A stretch of DNA of 64,000 nucleotides from Bradyrhizobium guangzhouense. Its GTDB lineage: Bacteria > Pseudomonadota > Alphaproteobacteria > Rhizobiales > Xanthobacteraceae. The stretch covers positions 744,001-808,000 of the forward strand of contig NZ_CP030053.1 in NCBI RefSeq assembly GCF_004114955.1, read 5' to 3'. Position numbers and translations under genes: made by a program. Within the stretch, counting starts at the first letter, position 1; each line of letters begins with the position of its first letter. A model generated the notes under the pieces. It had not been told where the DNA came from and did not search any database. It saw nothing but the letters and a program-made list of their open reading frames with translations. This document shows positions 37,951 through 47,105 of the stretch, one piece after another.

Positions 37951-39207
37951 TCAGGCCTGATCGAGGCCGTAGAGCGTGTGCAGCGTACGCACCGCGAGCT
38001 CGGTATAGGCGGCGTCGATCAAAACCGAGAATTTGATCTCGGAGGTTGTAATGGCCCGGATGTTGATATTCCGCCCTGCGAGCGCCGAAAAAGCCTGGGC
38101 GGCAACGCCGGCGTGGCTGCGCATACCGCTGCCGATCACCGAGATCTTGGCGACATCGGTCGCGGTATCCAGCCGTGCATACCCGATCGTCGCCTTGGAC
38201 GCGGTGATCGTGTCCTTGGCCCTGACGTAGTCGGCGGCGGGCACCGTGAAGGTCAGGTCGGTGGTCTTGCCGTCCTCGGACACGTTCTGGACGATCATGT
38301 CGACGTTGATATTGGCGTCCGCGAGCGGGCCGAAGATCGAGGCTGCAACGCCGGGCTTGTCCTGGATCTGACGCACCGAGATCTGGGCCTCGTCCTTCGA
38401 GAAGGCGATACCGGTAACGACGTGATTTTCCATGATCTCCTCCTCGCCGCAGATCAGCGTGCCGGGCGGCTGGTTGGCGTGCGGATCGATATCCTCGGGC
38501 TTGTCGAAGCTCGATCGGACGAAGATCGGCATGTTGTGGACCATGCCGAGTTCCACCGAGCGCACCTGGAGCACCTTCGCGCCCTGGGAAGCCAGTTCCA
38601 GCATGTCTTCGAACGCGATCTTGTCGAGCCGCTTGGCCTTCGGCACGATTCGCGGGTCGGTGGTGTAGACGCCATCGACGTCGGTGTAGATGTCGCAGCG
38701 GTCGGCCTTGACGGCGGCGGCGACGGCCACCGCCGAGGTGTCGGAGCCGCCGCGGCCAAGGGTGGTGATGCGGTTGGTCTTGGGATCAATGCCCTGGAAG
38801 CCGGCGATGACAGCGACCTCCTTGCGTTCCTTGAAACGGGAGATGATCTCGCTGCCGTCGATGTCCTCGATCCGGGCCGAGGCATGGGCGTCGCTGGTCT
38901 TGATCGGGATCTGCCAGCCCTGCCAGGAGCGGGCCTGGATCCCCATGCTCTGGAGCACGATGGCCAGCAGGCCCGAAGTGACCTGTTCGCCGGACGCGAC
39001 GACGGCGTCGTATTCGCGCGCGTCGTGCATCGGCGAGGCCTCGGTGCACCAAGCCACCAGCTCGTTGGTCTTGCCCGACATCGCCGAGACGACCACGGCC
39101 ACTTCATGGCCGGCGTCGACCTCACGCTTCACATGGCGTGCGACGTTTCGGATACGTTCGATGTTGGCGACGGACGTGCCGCCGAATTTCATCACGAGAC
39201 GGCTCAT
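37951..39207 (-). CDS. lysC: Aspartate kinase
   Basis: 418-residue kinase that phosphorylates aspartate, first step to lysine, threonine and methionine. Opens with VMKFGGTSVANIERI; GRGGSDTSAVAVAAA and DVDGVYTTDPR are the nucleotide and substrate motifs; two ACT domains in residues about 265-418 (VASIFGPLADANINVDMI, SHAGVAAQAFSALAGRNI) bind the feedback inhibitors. A TGA-like gap with palindromes separates it from ptsP. Divergent from a PH-domain gene at 39370. Confidence 0.97.
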   Translation of the reverse strand: MSRLVMKFGGTSVANIERIRNVARHVKREVDAGHEVAVVVSAMSGKTNELVAWCTEASPMHDAREYDAVVASGEQVTSGLLAIVLQSMGIQARSWQGWQIPIKTSDAHASARIEDIDGSEIISRFKERKEVAVIAGFQGIDPKTNRITTLGRGGSDTSAVAVAAAVKADRCDIYTDVDGVYTTDPRIVPKAKRLDKIAFEDMLELASQGAKVLQVRSVELGMVHNMPIFVRSSFDKPEDIDPHANQPPGTLICGEEEIMENHVVTGIAFSKDEAQISVRQIQDKPGVAASIFGPLADANINVDMIVQNVSEDGKTTDLTFTVPAADYVRAKDTITASKATIGYARLDTATDVAKISVIGSGMRSHAGVAAQAFSALAGRNINIRAITTSEIKFSVLIDAAYTELAVRTLHTLYGLDQA

Positions 39208-39369
39208 GACGACGCGTGCATTCCCTCTTGAGGATCAGTATGGTGACCCGCGCCGGACGGATGCCCTGGGGATACCGACCGCGCGTATACAGAGGGGCGG
39301 GGCCGGGGGCAAGCGGGTTCCTCAAGCTGGTTTCTGGGGGCCCAATCCGGGCAATGGGTTGTCGAGGTC

Positions 39370-39837
39370 ATGGCGCGCTATATTGACGAAATCCTGCAAC
39401 CGGGCGAGCGGGTGCTGTATTCGACCAATGCGCACTGGATCTACTATTTCCCGGCCATCCTGGCCTGGATCGTGGCGATCGTCCTGTTCGCGGTCTCCCG
39501 CCGGAGCGATATCTACAGCATCATGATCCTCTGCCTGTTCGGCTCCGGCCTGGTGGCGCTTGCTGCCCTGTACTGGACACTGAGGGGCTGGTTCCACCGC
39601 CTCACCACCGAGACCGACGTCACCAACCTCAGGGTTGTGCATAAAGTCGGCTTCATCAAGCGCCGCACCTTTGAAATGGCGCTGGATAAGGTCGAGAGTG
39701 TCGACGTGAACCAGACTATCCTTGGCCGAATTCTCAACTATGGCGACGTGACCATCAACGGCGTCGGCGAAGGTCGTGAGACGATCAAGACCATCGCCTC
39801 TCCGCTCGCCTTCCGTAGTTCGATCACCACGCGGTAG
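39370..39837 (+). CDS. PH-domain (YdbT-like) membrane protein
   Basis: 155 residues. Two membrane segments at about 23-42 and 50-69, then a bacterial pleckstrin-homology domain at 70-150 (RLTTETDVTNLRVVHKVGFIKRRTFEMAL, GRILNYGDVTING). The family's role is unknown; homologues lie in the inner membrane. It runs into ubiG 14 bases later. Confidence 0.85.
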   Translation: MARYIDEILQPGERVLYSTNAHWIYYFPAILAWIVAIVLFAVSRRSDIYSIMILCLFGSGLVALAALYWTLRGWFHRLTTETDVTNLRVVHKVGFIKRRTFEMALDKVESVDVNQTILGRILNYGDVTINGVGEGRETIKTIASPLAFRSSITTR

Positions 39838-39851
39838 GACCGCGCGTAATC

Positions 39852-40625
39852 ATGAGCATGCAGCAAGATAGTTCCGCAACTGCCACCGTGCCGCCGGGCT
39901 CGACCGTCGACGCCGCCGAGATCGCGAAATTCTCGAAACTCTCGGCCGAGTGGTGGGACCCCAAGGGCAAGATGGCGCCGCTGCACCGGATCAATCCGCT
40001 GCGGCTCGGCTATATCCGCGACGCCGCCTGCCGCAAGTTCGAGCGCAACGTACGTAGCCTCAGCTGTCTCGGGGGCTTGCGCGTGCTCGACATCGGCTGC
40101 GGCGCCGGCCTCTTGTGCGAGCCGCTGTCGCGGCTCGGCGCACAGGTCATCGGCGTCGATCCGTCGGCCAGCAACATTGCCGCTGCGAAGCTGCATGCCG
40201 ACAAGAGCCATTTGTCGATCGACTACCGCTGCACCACGGTGGAGGAGATCGACCCGCGCGAGCGCTTCGACATCGTGCTGGCGATGGAGGTGGTCGAGCA
40301 CGTCGTCGACGTCGGCGTCTTCCTCAAGCGCTGCGCCTCGATGCTGAAGCCGAACGGGCTGATGGTGGTCTCCACCCTCAATCGCAATTGGAAGAGCTTT
40401 GCGCTCGCCATCGTCGGCGCCGAATACGTGCTGCGCTGGCTGCCGCGCGGCACCCATGAATGGAACAAGTTCGTCACCCCCGATGAGCTGACCAAGCACC
40501 TCCTCGACAACCGCCTCGTCATCACCGAGCAGACCGGCGTCGTCTACTCCCCCTTCGCCGACAAATGGACGCTCTCGTCCGACATGGACGTGAACTACAT
40601 GGTGGTGGCGGAAGGAATGGTGTGA
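39852..40625 (+). CDS. ubiG: Ubiquinone biosynthesis O-methyltransferase
   Basis: 257-residue SAM methyltransferase that makes two O-methylations of ubiquinone. FSKLSAEWWDPKGKMAPLHRINPLR near residue 27 is the UbiG signature in pieces; LDIGCGAGLLCEPL near 79 is the SAM loop and AMEVVEHVVD the catalytic region. In Rhizobiales it is close to lysC, as here. Confidence 0.96.
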   Translation: MSMQQDSSATATVPPGSTVDAAEIAKFSKLSAEWWDPKGKMAPLHRINPLRLGYIRDAACRKFERNVRSLSCLGGLRVLDIGCGAGLLCEPLSRLGAQVIGVDPSASNIAAAKLHADKSHLSIDYRCTTVEEIDPRERFDIVLAMEVVEHVVDVGVFLKRCASMLKPNGLMVVSTLNRNWKSFALAIVGAEYVLRWLPRGTHEWNKFVTPDELTKHLLDNRLVITEQTGVVYSPFADKWTLSSDMDVNYMVVAEGMV

Positions 40626-40672
40626 GGGGGCTGTGAGCTCGTTCAGGGCTCCGCTGCATCGCCACCAAAGGC

Positions 40673-40801
40673 GTCGTCCTGGCAAAAGCCAGGACCCATT
40701 GCCCCAAGACCAAGTTAGGCGAAGACTAGCCCACGGGTCTTCGCAAAACCTCTCCTTGGGGTAATGGGCCCTGGATCTGCGCTTCGCTTGTCCAGGACGA
40801 C
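40673..40801. repeat. Palindromic repeat element, family C, copy 2
   Basis: Perfect 10-base ends GTCGTCCTGG (40673-40682) and CCAGGACGAC (40792-40801). The right part (CTGCGCTTCGCTTG) matches copy 1 at 10202-10353. The core holds GGCGAAGACTAGCCCACGGGTC, itself partly palindromic. Lies 47 bases after the ubiG stop. Confidence 0.75.
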
Positions 40802-40910
40802 GACGGAGTTTGTCGCGAGAGCATCGCTCCTATGACGGGAGCGTGATTGACCTGTTGCCGTGTCGTCGGCAGGTTGCAGCGACACTCTCCTGGTCGCTGC
40901 CACTCACCCC

Positions 40911-41810
40911 ATGTTCACCATCACCAGCCTCTGGATTCCCTTCACGGTCATCGCTGCGCTCGGCCAGGTCGCGCGTAATGCGATGCAGCGGTCGCTGACG
41001 AAGCCGCTGGGGACATGGGGCGCGACCAATATCCGCTTCCTGTTCGGCTTCCCGTTCTCGCTGCTGTTTCTCGGCGCGGTGCTGATTACGACCGGCGATC
41101 ATATCGGCATGCCGCCATCGACGTTCTGGCCGTGGCTGCTGCTCGGCGCGCTCAGCCAGATCGTCGCCACCGGACTGATGCTGCTCGCGATGAACGACCG
41201 CTCCTTCGTGGTGACGACGGCCTATCTGAAGACCGAAGCGATCCAGACCGCGATCTTCGGCTTCGTTTTTCTCGGCGATCACCTGACCTGGCTGAAGGTG
41301 CTGGCGATCGTGATCGCAACCGTCGGCGTCGTCATCACCGCGCTGCGTCCGGGCGGCGAAAAGAGTTTTGCGGAGATGAAGCCGACCATCACGGGGCTCG
41401 TAGCTGCCGCTGCGTTCGCGCTCTCAGCGGTCGGCTTCCGCGGCGCGATCATCACCGTGCCGAACGTCTCGTTCGTGACGGCGTCGTCCTTCACGCTGGT
41501 GTTCGGCCTGTTCGTGCAGACGCTGATCCTGACGATCTATCTGCTCTGGCGCGCGCCAAAGATACTCCAGTCGATCCTGGGGCTGTGGCGGCCGTCGCTG
41601 CTTGCGGGTTTCATGGGCGCCTTCGCCTCGCAATTCTGGTTCCTGGCGTTCGCGCTGACGGCCGCGGCCAATGTCCGCACGCTCGCCTTGGTCGAAGTGC
41701 TGTTCGCGCAAGCCGTTGCGTACTACTCTTTCAAGCAGCCGATCGCGCCACGCGAGATCTTTGGCATCGTGCTGATCGTGATTGGCGTCGCGCTGCTGGT
41801 GGGCTTCTGA
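40911..41810 (+). CDS. EamA/DMT-family transporter
   Basis: 299 residues with ten predicted helices in two EamA halves. ATG 40911 starts in-frame at MFTITSLWIPFTVIA, the natural first helix; the frame extends 17 codons earlier over a spacer. FIAALGQVARNAMQRSL and AMNDRSFVVTTAYLKTEAIQ are visible. Substrate unknown. It ends 13 bases before the convergent DUF1178 gene. Confidence 0.85.
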   Translation: MFTITSLWIPFTVIAALGQVARNAMQRSLTKPLGTWGATNIRFLFGFPFSLLFLGAVLITTGDHIGMPPSTFWPWLLLGALSQIVATGLMLLAMNDRSFVVTTAYLKTEAIQTAIFGFVFLGDHLTWLKVLAIVIATVGVVITALRPGGEKSFAEMKPTITGLVAAAAFALSAVGFRGAIITVPNVSFVTASSFTLVFGLFVQTLILTIYLLWRAPKILQSILGLWRPSLLAGFMGAFASQFWFLAFALTAAANVRTLALVEVLFAQAVAYYSFKQPIAPREIFGIVLIVIGVALLVGF

Positions 41811-41823
41811 CGCGCTTCGCGCA

Positions 41824-42300
41824 TCAGTTCCGGTCTTCCGGCAATGTCGGCAGCGGCGAGACCTCGATGCCTTCATCGATCAGCGACTTTGCCTCGTCCG
41901 GCGACGCCTCGCCGTAGATCGGGCGGTGCTCCTTGTCGCCGTAATGCATCGCGCGGGCTTCGTTCGCAAACCGCTCGCCGACATTGTCGGCATTCTTGAC
42001 GATGTGGTCGCGCAGCTCTTTCAGCTTGGCGCGCAGCTCGCGCTCCTGCGCCATCATCAGCGAGGTCGGTCCTGACGGCGCAGCCTCGGGTGCGGTGGTC
42101 GTAGCAGGTTCCGCCGGCGGCGCCGCGCGGCCTTTCTTGCCGACGATGCGCGGCGCCATGATCGCCTTGTCGACCTTGGCCGAGCCGCAGATCGGACAGG
42201 TCACCAGCTTGCGCTTCACCTGCGAATCGTAGGCCGAAGAGCTCTGGAACCAGCTCTCGAACTCATGCTTGCGGTCGCAATGCAGCGCGTAGCGGATCAT
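41824..42300 (-). CDS. DUF1178-family protein
   Basis: 158 residues. An N-terminal zinc-ribbon-like part (LHCDRKHEFESWF, TCPICGS near residue 36) binds metal, followed by a Pro/Ala linker and a conserved C-terminal part (VGERFANEARAMHYGDKEHRPIYG). Function unknown; the gene accompanies a nitrilase-family gene in many alphaproteobacteria. Its ATG overlaps that gene's stop. Confidence 0.87.
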   Translation of the reverse strand: MIRYALHCDRKHEFESWFQSSSAYDSQVKRKLVTCPICGSAKVDKAIMAPRIVGKKGRAAPPAEPATTTAPEAAPSGPTSLMMAQERELRAKLKELRDHIVKNADNVGERFANEARAMHYGDKEHRPIYGEASPDEAKSLIDEGIEVSPLPTLPEDRN

Positions 42301-43175
42301 GCCGATCCCCGCACCAGATGCAGATGATCCGGCCCGGCTTTCGGATCGGAGACGCCGAAGCGTCGGCCGTGCTGGAGTGACGGGATTGCGCGGCGCGCGG
42401 TCTCGACCTTGGCCGGGTCGATCTTGGCCATGATGATGCCGGGCTCGACATCGCCTTCGGCGAGGATCTCGCCCCACGGGTCGATGATCAGCGAATGGCC
42501 GTAGGTCTCGCGCTTGTTCTCATGGGTGCCTGCCTGAGCTGCCGCGAAGATGAAGCAGCCGGTCTCGATCGCGCGCGCGCGCAGCAGGATATGCCAGTGC
42601 GCCTCGCCGGTCTTGCGGGTGAAGGCCGACGGCACGGTGATGAAGGAGGCGCCGCTTTCCGCGAGTGCGCGGTAGAGCGCGGGAAAACGCACGTCGTAGC
42701 AGATCGTCAAGCCGACCCGGCCCCAGGGCAGGTCGGAGATCACGGCGGTCTCGCCCGGCTGGTAGTTGGCGGATTCCCGATAGCTCTCGCCGTCCGGCAG
42801 CTCGATGTCGAACATGTGGATCTTGTCGTAGCTCGCGAGCACGCTGCCCTCGGGCCCGATCAGGAAGGATCGGTTGACGGCCTTCTCCGGAGAAAAGCGC
42901 AGCGCCAGCGAGCCGACATGGATGTGGATCTTCAGCTCTGCCGCGAGCGCGCGATACGCCTTCAACGAGGCGTCCTCCTCCTCGCTCTGCAGATGCTCGA
43001 ACAGCGCCTTGCGGTTCAGCTGCATCATGTTGCTGACTTCGGGCGTCTGCACGTAGTCGGCGCCGTTGGCCGCCGCCTGCCGGATCAGCCTGGTTGCCTG
43101 TGCAAGGCTCGGCTCCGGCATCAATCCGGTGCGCATCTGCACCATGGCGGCGGTAAAGGTCCTGTCCTCACTCAT
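42297..43175 (-). CDS. Carbon-nitrogen hydrolase (nitrilase superfamily)
   Basis: 292-residue Nit-type amidase. The Glu-Lys-Cys triad is in QTPEVSNMM, YDKIHMFD and TICYDVRFP. Nit1-type enzymes remove damaged deaminated glutathione or hydrolyse omega-amides. Its ATG lies in a four-base overlap with the glutaredoxin stop, and its stop overlaps the DUF1178 start, so the three are translated together. Confidence 0.9.
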   Translation of the reverse strand: MSEDRTFTAAMVQMRTGLMPEPSLAQATRLIRQAAANGADYVQTPEVSNMMQLNRKALFEHLQSEEEDASLKAYRALAAELKIHIHVGSLALRFSPEKAVNRSFLIGPEGSVLASYDKIHMFDIELPDGESYRESANYQPGETAVISDLPWGRVGLTICYDVRFPALYRALAESGASFITVPSAFTRKTGEAHWHILLRARAIETGCFIFAAAQAGTHENKRETYGHSLIIDPWGEILAEGDVEPGIIMAKIDPAKVETARRAIPSLQHGRRFGVSDPKAGPDHLHLVRGSA

Positions 43176-43447
43176 GAGACCGCCTTGACGCTTTCGAGCA
43201 GGTCGTCGAGCTTGCCCTCGCGGTCGAGCGCGTAGAGGTCGTCGCAACCGCCGATATGAGTTCCGCCGATCCAGATCTGCGGGAAGGTCGCGCCCTCGCC
43301 GGCGCGGTCGTACATCTCTTCGCGCCAGGCCGGATTCTCGGCGACGTCGAATTCCGTGAAGGTCGCCTTCTTGCGGGTCAAAAGCGACCTGGCAGCGGAA
43401 CAATAGCCGCACCCGGGCCTGGTATAGATCTCGACAGCAGCGGTCAT
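43172..43447 (-). CDS. grxC: Glutaredoxin 3
   Basis: 91-residue glutathione-dependent disulfide reductase. The active site is YTRPGCGYCSAA near residue 9, a CxxC pair; TFPQIWIGGTHIGGCDDL near 53 is the cis-Pro and glutathione-binding part. Overlaps the nitrilase gene (ATGA). ATG 43447 is chosen because the frame opens there with the normal TAAVEIYT strand. Confidence 0.94.
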   Translation of the reverse strand: MTAAVEIYTRPGCGYCSAARSLLTRKKATFTEFDVAENPAWREEMYDRAGEGATFPQIWIGGTHIGGCDDLYALDREGKLDDLLESVKAVS

Positions 43448-43494
43448 GGTATCAAGCGCTCTCATGTCATGAATTTGTTGAATTATATGGGGGT

Positions 43495-44292
43495 TTACCT
43501 GATCTCGACAACCCGGGCAAAGACCAGCACGTCGACCTGGGCGGCCTTGGCGCGCAGCAAGGCGCGCGCGCAGGCATCCAGGGTCGCGCCCGACGTCAGG
43601 ACATCGTCGACCAGGATGATGCGCCGGCCCTGGACCTCGGATTGACGGTCGGGGGATACCTGAAATGCGCCCTGCACATTGGTAGCCCGCTGGGTCCGTG
43701 ACAGGCCGATCTGCTGTTCGGTGGCCCGCACCCGGCGCAGCACCTCCGCTCTCACCTTCACGCCGCTCTGCCGGGCGATGATCTGCGCCAGCGCGCCTGA
43801 TTGGTTGTAGCGCCGGCGCCATGCCCGCCGCCAATGCAGGGGCACCGGCACCAGCATGTCGGCGCCGTTAAGCAGTTCGCCACCCGCGCGCGCCATCCAG
43901 CGACCCATGGCGGGCGCGAGATCGGTGCGATCCTGGTATTTCAGCGCATGCACCAGCGTGCGCGCGACATCGTCATAGCGCACCGCCGCGCGCGCCCGCA
44001 TGTAAGCCGGGGGGCTCGCGATCGCCTCCATCGACAGCATGTCGGGGCCGGGATCGTAGACGAAGGGAATGCCGAGGCGCGGACAGTAGGGCCGCTCGAT
44101 GAAGGACAGCCGCGACCAGCATGCCGCGCAGACGCCCTCGCCATCGACCGGTTCCCGGCAGGACACGCACAGCGTCGGCAGTGCAATGTCGAGCGCGAGC
44201 TTCGCCACCCGCGACACGACGTGGCGGCCGGCCGTCCACGCGGCACGGAAGGGTGCGGCGATGGAACGGGCAGGGGCGGCGTCAGCTTCCAT
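43495..44292 (-). CDS. comF: ComF-family phosphoribosyltransferase-like protein
   Basis: 265 residues. The N-terminal zinc finger is LCVSCREPVDGEGVCAAC at about 42-59; the C-terminal PRT domain has the PRPP motif ILVDDVLTSGAT near 228. ComF is needed for DNA uptake in some bacteria, but in alphaproteobacteria its role is not clear. It is upstream of the grxC, nitrilase, DUF1178 set. Confidence 0.93.
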   Translation of the reverse strand: MEADAAPARSIAAPFRAAWTAGRHVVSRVAKLALDIALPTLCVSCREPVDGEGVCAACWSRLSFIERPYCPRLGIPFVYDPGPDMLSMEAIASPPAYMRARAAVRYDDVARTLVHALKYQDRTDLAPAMGRWMARAGGELLNGADMLVPVPLHWRRAWRRRYNQSGALAQIIARQSGVKVRAEVLRRVRATEQQIGLSRTQRATNVQGAFQVSPDRQSEVQGRRIILVDDVLTSGATLDACARALLRAKAAQVDVLVFARVVEIR

Positions 44293-44333
44293 GAAGGGAG
44301 GCTAGCGTTCTGTTTGTCAGGTCTCAAGCCGCC

Positions 44334-44395
44334 CTCTCGTGCCCCGGACGCAGCGGAGCGTCACTGCGTGCCGCACCGCGTCCGGGACACGAGAG
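44334..44395. repeat. Palindromic repeat family B, copy 1
   Basis: CTCTCGTGCCCCGGACGC pairs with GCGTCCGGGACACGAGAG as ends, with CGTCACTGCGTGCCGCAC between. It lies between the divergent comF and methyltransferase genes; copies at 45287-45334, 61629-61729 and 62891-62998. Confidence 0.75.
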
Positions 44396-44433
44396 AGTTT
44401 GCAATGCCCTGCATGATCGGCGTAACCAGCGGC

Positions 44434-45282
44434 ATGGCTCAGACCCCGCAGACCCCGCCCGCCCTGTTCGATCGCGCCCTGCTGCACGCGCGGCAGCGGC
44501 GTGCGCAGGCGCAAGGTGCCGAGAACTTCCTGCTGGACCGGGTCGCCGAGGACATGTTTGACCGGCTCGCCGCAGTGATGCGCGAGTTTCACGCCCCGGT
44601 CGATCTCTGGACACCCGGTGAGGGGCTCGCGGCGCTGCGCGCGCGCCTGCCGTCGCTGCAGCGGATCGCGCTTGATGAAACTGGCGCGGAGACATTGCCC
44701 TTGGCGCCTGATCGCCTCGATCTGGTCGTGTCCGCGCTGGCGCTCCAATTCGTCAACGATCTCCCGGGCGTGTTCGCGCAGCTTCGCCGTGCGCTGAAGC
44801 CGGACGGGCTGCTGCTGGCGGCCATGATCGGCGGCGACAGCCTGACCGAGCTGCGCCAGGCCTTTGCCGCGGCAGAGGCCGAATGCGAAGGTGGCGTGTC
44901 GCCGCGCGTCGCGCCGTTCGCTGATTTGCGCGACATCGGCGCGCTGTTGCAGCGGGCGGGCTTTGCGCTGCCGGTCACCGACGTCGATCGCGTCGTGGTG
45001 CGCTATGGCAACGCGTTCGCGCTGATGCAGGATCTCCGCCGCATGGGCGCGACCAATGTGCTGATCGAGCGGCGCCGCGCGCCGAGCCGGCGCGCGACGC
45101 TGCTACGGATGGCCGAGATCTATGCCGAGCGTTTTGCCGATGCCGACGGCCGCATCCGTGCGACCTTCGACATCATCTGGCTGTCCGGCTGGGCGCCGCA
45201 TGCGAGCCAGCAGCAGCCGCTGAAGCCGGGTTCGGCGAAAGCAAGCCTGGCGGAAGCGGTGAAGAAGGCTGGGAAAGAATGA
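44434..45282 (+). CDS. BioC/NDUFAF5-like SAM methyltransferase
   Basis: 282 residues from ATG 44434 (MAQTPQTPPALFDRAL); an in-frame ATG at 44404 is possible. FLLDRVAEDMFDRLAAV near residue 32 and the loss of a clear glycine-rich loop match the NDUFAF5 group, which in mitochondria hydroxylates an arginine of complex I and is not a classical methylase. LKPDGLLLAAMIGG near 130 is conserved. Role in this organism is inferred. Confidence 0.8.
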   Translation: MAQTPQTPPALFDRALLHARQRRAQAQGAENFLLDRVAEDMFDRLAAVMREFHAPVDLWTPGEGLAALRARLPSLQRIALDETGAETLPLAPDRLDLVVSALALQFVNDLPGVFAQLRRALKPDGLLLAAMIGGDSLTELRQAFAAAEAECEGGVSPRVAPFADLRDIGALLQRAGFALPVTDVDRVVVRYGNAFALMQDLRRMGATNVLIERRRAPSRRATLLRMAEIYAERFADADGRIRATFDIIWLSGWAPHASQQQPLKPGSAKASLAEAVKKAGKE

Positions 45283-45286
45283 GTTT

Positions 45287-45334
45287 GTCCCGGACGCGCT
45301 GCAGCGTTCTTACGCTGCTGCCCAGAGCCGGGAC
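45287..45334. repeat. Palindromic repeat family B, copy 2 (short)
   Basis: GTCCCGG (45287-45293) and CCGGGAC (45328-45334) flank CGCTGCAGCGTTCTTACGCTGCTG, itself palindromic. Fills the 53 bases between the convergent methyltransferase and mutT genes. Confidence 0.6.
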
Positions 45335-45335
45335 T

Positions 45336-45746
45336 TCACATCAGCAAATCAATCAAATGCGGGATCAGCGGGATGTCCGCCGGCGGCATCGGATAGTCGC
45401 GCAGCTTGTTGGCGCGAACCCAGGCGAGGGTCTGACCTTCGCGCGGCGTGATCACGCCTTCCCAGCGCCGACAGATGTAGAGCGGCATCAACAGATGAAA
45501 CGTCTCGTAACCGTAGCTGGCAAAGGTCAGCGGGGCCAGGCACGGCTCGGCGACGCTGATGCCAAGCTCCTCATGGAGCTCGCGAATCAGGCTCTGCTCG
45601 GGCCGTTCGCCGGGTTCACACTTGCCGCCGGGAAATTCCCACAAGCCGGCCAGTGTCTTGCCCTCCGGGCGCTGCGCGATCAGGACGCGCTTGTCGGCGT
45701 CGACGAGCGCGCAGGCCACCACCAGTGTCAGCTTCAGATCGGCCAT
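45336..45746 (-). CDS. mutT: 8-oxo-dGTP diphosphatase (Nudix)
   Basis: 136-residue Nudix enzyme. The Nudix box is intact at residues 40-62, beginning GGKCEPGE and ending RELHEELGI, with the metal-binding Glu residues. LAGLWEFPGG is the MutT nucleobase region. It removes oxidised dGTP from the pool. It starts five bases after argJ, so it is co-transcribed with argJ. Confidence 0.94.
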   Translation of the reverse strand: MADLKLTLVVACALVDADKRVLIAQRPEGKTLAGLWEFPGGKCEPGERPEQSLIRELHEELGISVAEPCLAPLTFASYGYETFHLLMPLYICRRWEGVITPREGQTLAWVRANKLRDYPMPPADIPLIPHLIDLLM

Positions 45747-45751
45747 GTTCC

Positions 45752-46993
45752 TTAAGACCGGTAATCCCCGTTGATCGCGACATATTCCTTGGTGAGGTCG
45801 CAGGTCAGCACCCGGTCGCGGCCCTTGCCGAGGCCAAGCTGCACCTTGATCGCGATCTCCGGCGCCTTCATCGCTTCCGACACCTGCGCCTCGTCGTAGG
45901 AGGGATCGCGCGCACCGCTCTTGGCGACGCGGATGCCGTTGAAGGAGATCGACAGCTTATCACGATCGGCCGGCTCGCCGGCCTTGCCGACCGCCATCAC
46001 CACGCGGCCCCAATTGGCGTCCTCGCCGGCGATCGCGGTCTTCACCAGCGGTGAGTTGGCGATCGACATCGCGATCTTGCGTGCGGACGCCTTGGTCTTG
46101 GCGCCCTCGACCGTGATCTCGACCAGCTTGCGGGCGCCCTCGCCGTCGCGGGCGACCTGCTCGGACAGATTGGCGAGGATCTGATTGAAGGCTTTCACGA
46201 AGGCCTTCAGGCGCGGATCGCTGGCGCGGCTGATCTTTGGCGCGCCGTGCTCGGCAGCCGCACCGGTCGCGAATGCCAGCAGCGTGTCCGAGGTCGAGGT
46301 GTCGCCGTCGATCGTCACCGCGTTGAACGTGTCCTCGACGCCGGCCTTGAGCAGCGCCTGGAGCGCGGCGGGTGCGATCGGGGCGTCGGTGAAGATGAAG
46401 GACAGCATCGTCGCCATGTCGGGGGCGATCATGCCGGCGCCCTTGGCCATGCCGTTGATGGTGACCTTGGCCTTGCCGAGCTTCACCGTCGCGGTCGCGA
46501 CCTTGGGGAAAGTGTCGGTGGTCATGATCGCCTTGGCCGCGGCGAGGTAATCGCCGGGTTCCGCCGACACGGCGAGGCGGCCAAGCACGCCGTCGAACTT
46601 GGTCGCGTCCAGCGGCTCGCCGATCACGCCGGTCGAGGCGAGAAAAATCTCGCTCTCGCTGCAGCCGACGGCCTTGGCCGCGATCCTGGCGGTCATCGCG
46701 GTGGAGGCGCGGCCGGTCTTGCCGGTGAAGGCGTTGGCGTTGCCGGAATTGACGACCAGCGCGCGCGCCTTGCCGCCCTTCAGCTTGGCGCGGCACCATT
46801 CGACCGGCGCGGAGGGGCACTTCGACCTGGTGAAGACGCCGGCGACCGCGGTGCCCTTGTCCATGATGGCGAGCAGCACGTCGGTGCGGTTCTTGTAGCG
46901 GATGCCGGCCTCGGCCGTCGCAAGACGGACGCCCGCGATCACGGGCATCTCGGGGACATTCTTGGGGGCGAGGGGAGAGACGGAGGAGGACAT
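45752..46993 (-). CDS. argJ: Bifunctional ornithine acetyltransferase / N-acetylglutamate synthase
   Basis: 413-residue enzyme that recycles the acetyl group in arginine synthesis. Autocleavage at [12 protein letters not shown]195-MLSF makes the alpha and beta chains and exposes Thr195; STGVIGEPL near 120 provides the oxyanion. [19 protein letters not shown] is the C-terminal hallmark in pieces. Order ppiC-argJ-mutT is typical of Rhizobiales. Confidence 0.97.
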   Translation of the reverse strand: MSSSVSPLAPKNVPEMPVIAGVRLATAEAGIRYKNRTDVLLAIMDKGTAVAGVFTRSKCPSAPVEWCRAKLKGGKARALVVNSGNANAFTGKTGRASTAMTARIAAKAVGCSESEIFLASTGVIGEPLDATKFDGVLGRLAVSAEPGDYLAAAKAIMTTDTFPKVATATVKLGKAKVTINGMAKGAGMIAPDMATMLSFIFTDAPIAPAALQALLKAGVEDTFNAVTIDGDTSTSDTLLAFATGAAAEHGAPKISRASDPRLKAFVKAFNQILANLSEQVARDGEGARKLVEITVEGAKTKASARKIAMSIANSPLVKTAIAGEDANWGRVVMAVGKAGEPADRDKLSISFNGIRVAKSGARDPSYDEAQVSEAMKAPEIAIKVQLGLGKGRDRVLTCDLTKEYVAINGDYRS

Positions 46994-47105
46994 CGCAGGG
47001 GCGCCTTGGTGAGGTCTGGATATGCAGATGCCCGGCCCCTCTTTGCGGGGCCGGGCATCAGGTAGGCTTAGATACTCTTGGCGTCACCGAAGTGACAGCG
47101 AATTC